The translations under genes were made by a program, and so were the position numbers. Below are positions 20,336 to 21,730 of a stretch of DNA of 21,730 nucleotides, piece by piece. Location: contig CAYGYX010000037.1 of assembly GCA_964354255.1 (NCBI GenBank), positions 1 to 21,730 of the forward strand, written 5' to 3'. This DNA is from VGBK01 sp964354255 (GTDB lineage: Bacteria; Actinomycetota; Acidimicrobiia; Spongiisociales; UBA11373). Within the stretch, counting starts at the first letter, position 1. Every line of letters begins with the position of its first letter. The notes below the pieces were generated by a model, which did no database searches, was not told the DNA's origin, and worked only from the letters and a program-made list of their open reading frames with translations.

Positions 20336-21730
20336 ATGAGCGTCGGCGAGGGGACACCCGAGGGAGAGCACCTGCAGGAGCACTTCCTCACCGCCGCCCG
20401 CCTGGCCAAGGTGGAGGCGCTGCGGGCGTCGGGGGTGGACCCCTACCCGGTGTCTTTCACCCCGACGGCCACCGCCGCCGCGGTGCACGAGACCCACGCC
20501 GGCCTCGCCGCCGGGGGAGCGTCGGGGGCCCGAGAGACGGTGGCCGGGCGCCTGCTCACCTTGCGTCGCCTGGGCGGCCTGGCCTTCGGGGTCATCCAGG
20601 ACGTCTCGGGCCGCCTGCAGTTGTACGCCGACGCCGCCGTGCTCGGGGACCGCCTGGCCGGCTTCCTCGACCTCGACCCCGGCGACTGGGTGGGCGCCTC
20701 GGGCGAGGTCATGCGGACGAAACGGGGTGAGCTGAGCATCCGGGTGGAGGATTTCACGCTCCTGGCCAAGGCCCTGCGCCCCCTGCCCGAGAAGTGGCAC
20801 GGCCTGCAGGACGTCGAGGTGCGCCACCGGCGCCGCTACCTGGACCTCGCCGTCAACCCACAGGCGCGTCGGGTGCTCGCCGCCCGCAGCGGGATACTCG
20901 CCTCGTTGCGCCGCTCCCTGGACGGCCGCGGCTTCCTGGAGGTCGAGACGCCCACCCTGCAGAGCCAGGCGGGCGGGGCGCTGGCTAAGCCCTTCATCAC
21001 CCACCACAACGCCCTCGGGGTCGACATGTACCTGCGCATCGCCACCGAGCTGTACCTGAAGCGCCTGGTGGTGGGCGGGGTGGAGCGGGTCTATGAGATA
21101 GGACGGACCTTTCGCAACGAGGGGGTCTCGCCCCGGCACAACCCCGAGTTCACGATGCTCGAGGTGTACCAGGCCTACGCCGACTACCTCGACATGGTCG
21201 ACCTCACCGAGGCCCTGGTGGCCGAGGCGGCCGGCTCGGTGGCCGGGACCACCGAGATCGAGTACCTGGGACGGCCGATGTCGCTGCGCCCCCCGTGGCG
21301 CCGGGTGGGCTACCTGGAGGCCTGCTCGCAGGCCACCGGGGTGGGGTGGGACATGGGCATGCCCCTGGCCACCGCCCGGAAGAAGGCCCTGGAGCTGGGG
21401 GTGCAGACCCGGCCCGCCTGGGGGGTGGGCAAGATCGTCTCCGAGGTGTTCGAGGCCCACGCCGAGCCTCGGTTCTGGGAGCCGACGGTGGTCATGGACT
21501 ACCCGAAGGAGATCTCCCCCCTCGCCCGGGACCACCGCTGCTTGCCGGGCGTGGTGGAGCGCTTCGAGGTGATCATCGCCGGCCGGGAGCTGGCCAACGC
21601 CTTCAGCGAGCTCAACGACCCCCTCGAGCAGCGGCGCCGCTTCGAGGCGCAGGTGGAGGCCCGCGCCCACGGCGACGAGGAAGCTCACCCCCTCGACGAG
21701 GACTTCCTGACCGCCCTCGAGTACGGCATG
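20336..21730 (+). CDS. lysS: Lysyl-tRNA synthetase, class II (3' end outside window)
   Basis: The first 465 residues are visible, starting at ATG 20336, one base after the coaX stop. The N-terminal anticodon-binding OB domain is present ('VAGRLLTLRRLGGLAFGVIQD', 'LDPGDWVGASGEVMRTKRGE', 'LRPLPEKWHGLQDVEVRHR'). The class II core follows with motif 1 around 'FLEVETPTLQSQAGGALAKPF' and motif 2 'YEIGRTFRNEGVSPRHNPEF' (Glu254, Arg259). 'PKEISPLAR' and 'GRELANAFSELNDP' are as in bacterial LysS. Motif 3 lies beyond the window edge. The insert 'GMPLATARKKALELGVQTRP' is normal. Together with coaX and panC it matches the actinobacterial order. Confidence 0.95.
   Translation, partial: MSVGEGTPEGEHLQEHFLTAARLAKVEALRASGVDPYPVSFTPTATAAAVHETHAGLAAGGASGARETVAGRLLTLRRLGGLAFGVIQDVSGRLQLYADAAVLGDRLAGFLDLDPGDWVGASGEVMRTKRGELSIRVEDFTLLAKALRPLPEKWHGLQDVEVRHRRRYLDLAVNPQARRVLAARSGILASLRRSLDGRGFLEVETPTLQSQAGGALAKPFITHHNALGVDMYLRIATELYLKRLVVGGVERVYEIGRTFRNEGVSPRHNPEFTMLEVYQAYADYLDMVDLTEALVAEAAGSVAGTTEIEYLGRPMSLRPPWRRVGYLEACSQATGVGWDMGMPLATARKKALELGVQTRPAWGVGKIVSEVFEAHAEPRFWEPTVVMDYPKEISPLARDHRCLPGVVERFEVIIAGRELANAFSELNDPLEQRRRFEAQVEARAHGDEEAHPLDEDFLTALEYGM

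Overview
The window is about 21.7 kb of very GC-rich bacterial DNA. It carries 20 complete protein genes, two genes cut by the window edges (one at each end) and one tRNA gene. The right half keeps the gene order of the Mycobacterium tuberculosis block Rv3626c to lysS (zincin-like metalloprotease, tilS, hpt, ftsH, folP, folK, a DUF2520 protein, panC, coaX, lysS). Together with a SigH/SigR-type sigma factor and its zinc anti-sigma factor, this points to Actinomycetota. A deep-branching, environmental lineage such as Acidimicrobiia is my inference, from the divergent proteins, the tungsten-type oxidoreductase and the gaps in the synteny block. No gene-free stretch exceeds 300 bases. I saw no insertion sequence, prophage, CRISPR array or rRNA.

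Positions 1-5489 form a cell-envelope region. Two minus-strand exported proteins (a cysteine-rich protein cut by the window start, and a beta-helix lipoprotein) diverge from a plus-strand set: a divergent Lgt-family membrane protein, a single-pass protein with a repetitive Ser/Thr stalk, and a GH114-type lipoprotein glycosidase. Positions 5547-8819 hold a divergent metabolic pair: an aldehyde:ferredoxin oxidoreductase (minus) and a GabT-like aminotransferase (plus). A tRNA-Thr(CGU) gene follows on the minus strand.

Positions 9010-10041 hold a redox-type regulatory module: ECF sigma factor, overlapping HxxxCxxC anti-sigma factor, and a 63-residue Cys3His protein whose ribosome-binding site lies in a perfect hairpin.

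Positions 10107-21730 are the conserved housekeeping block. The genes are tightly packed, mostly with 1-22 bp overlaps or gaps of a few bases, in three blocks: metalloprotease-tilS-hpt; ftsH-folP-(unknown)-folK; and, after a lone DUF4239 membrane gene, DUF2520-panC-coaX-lysS. Compared with the mycobacterial order, folE, folB and panD are missing. The folB position is occupied by a small protein that resembles a dual-specificity phosphatase without its catalytic cysteine. This is the most unusual gene in the block.

A short -10-like element of the form TAnnCT recurs just upstream of most genes that seem to begin a transcription unit, and several intergenic inverted repeats look regulatory.
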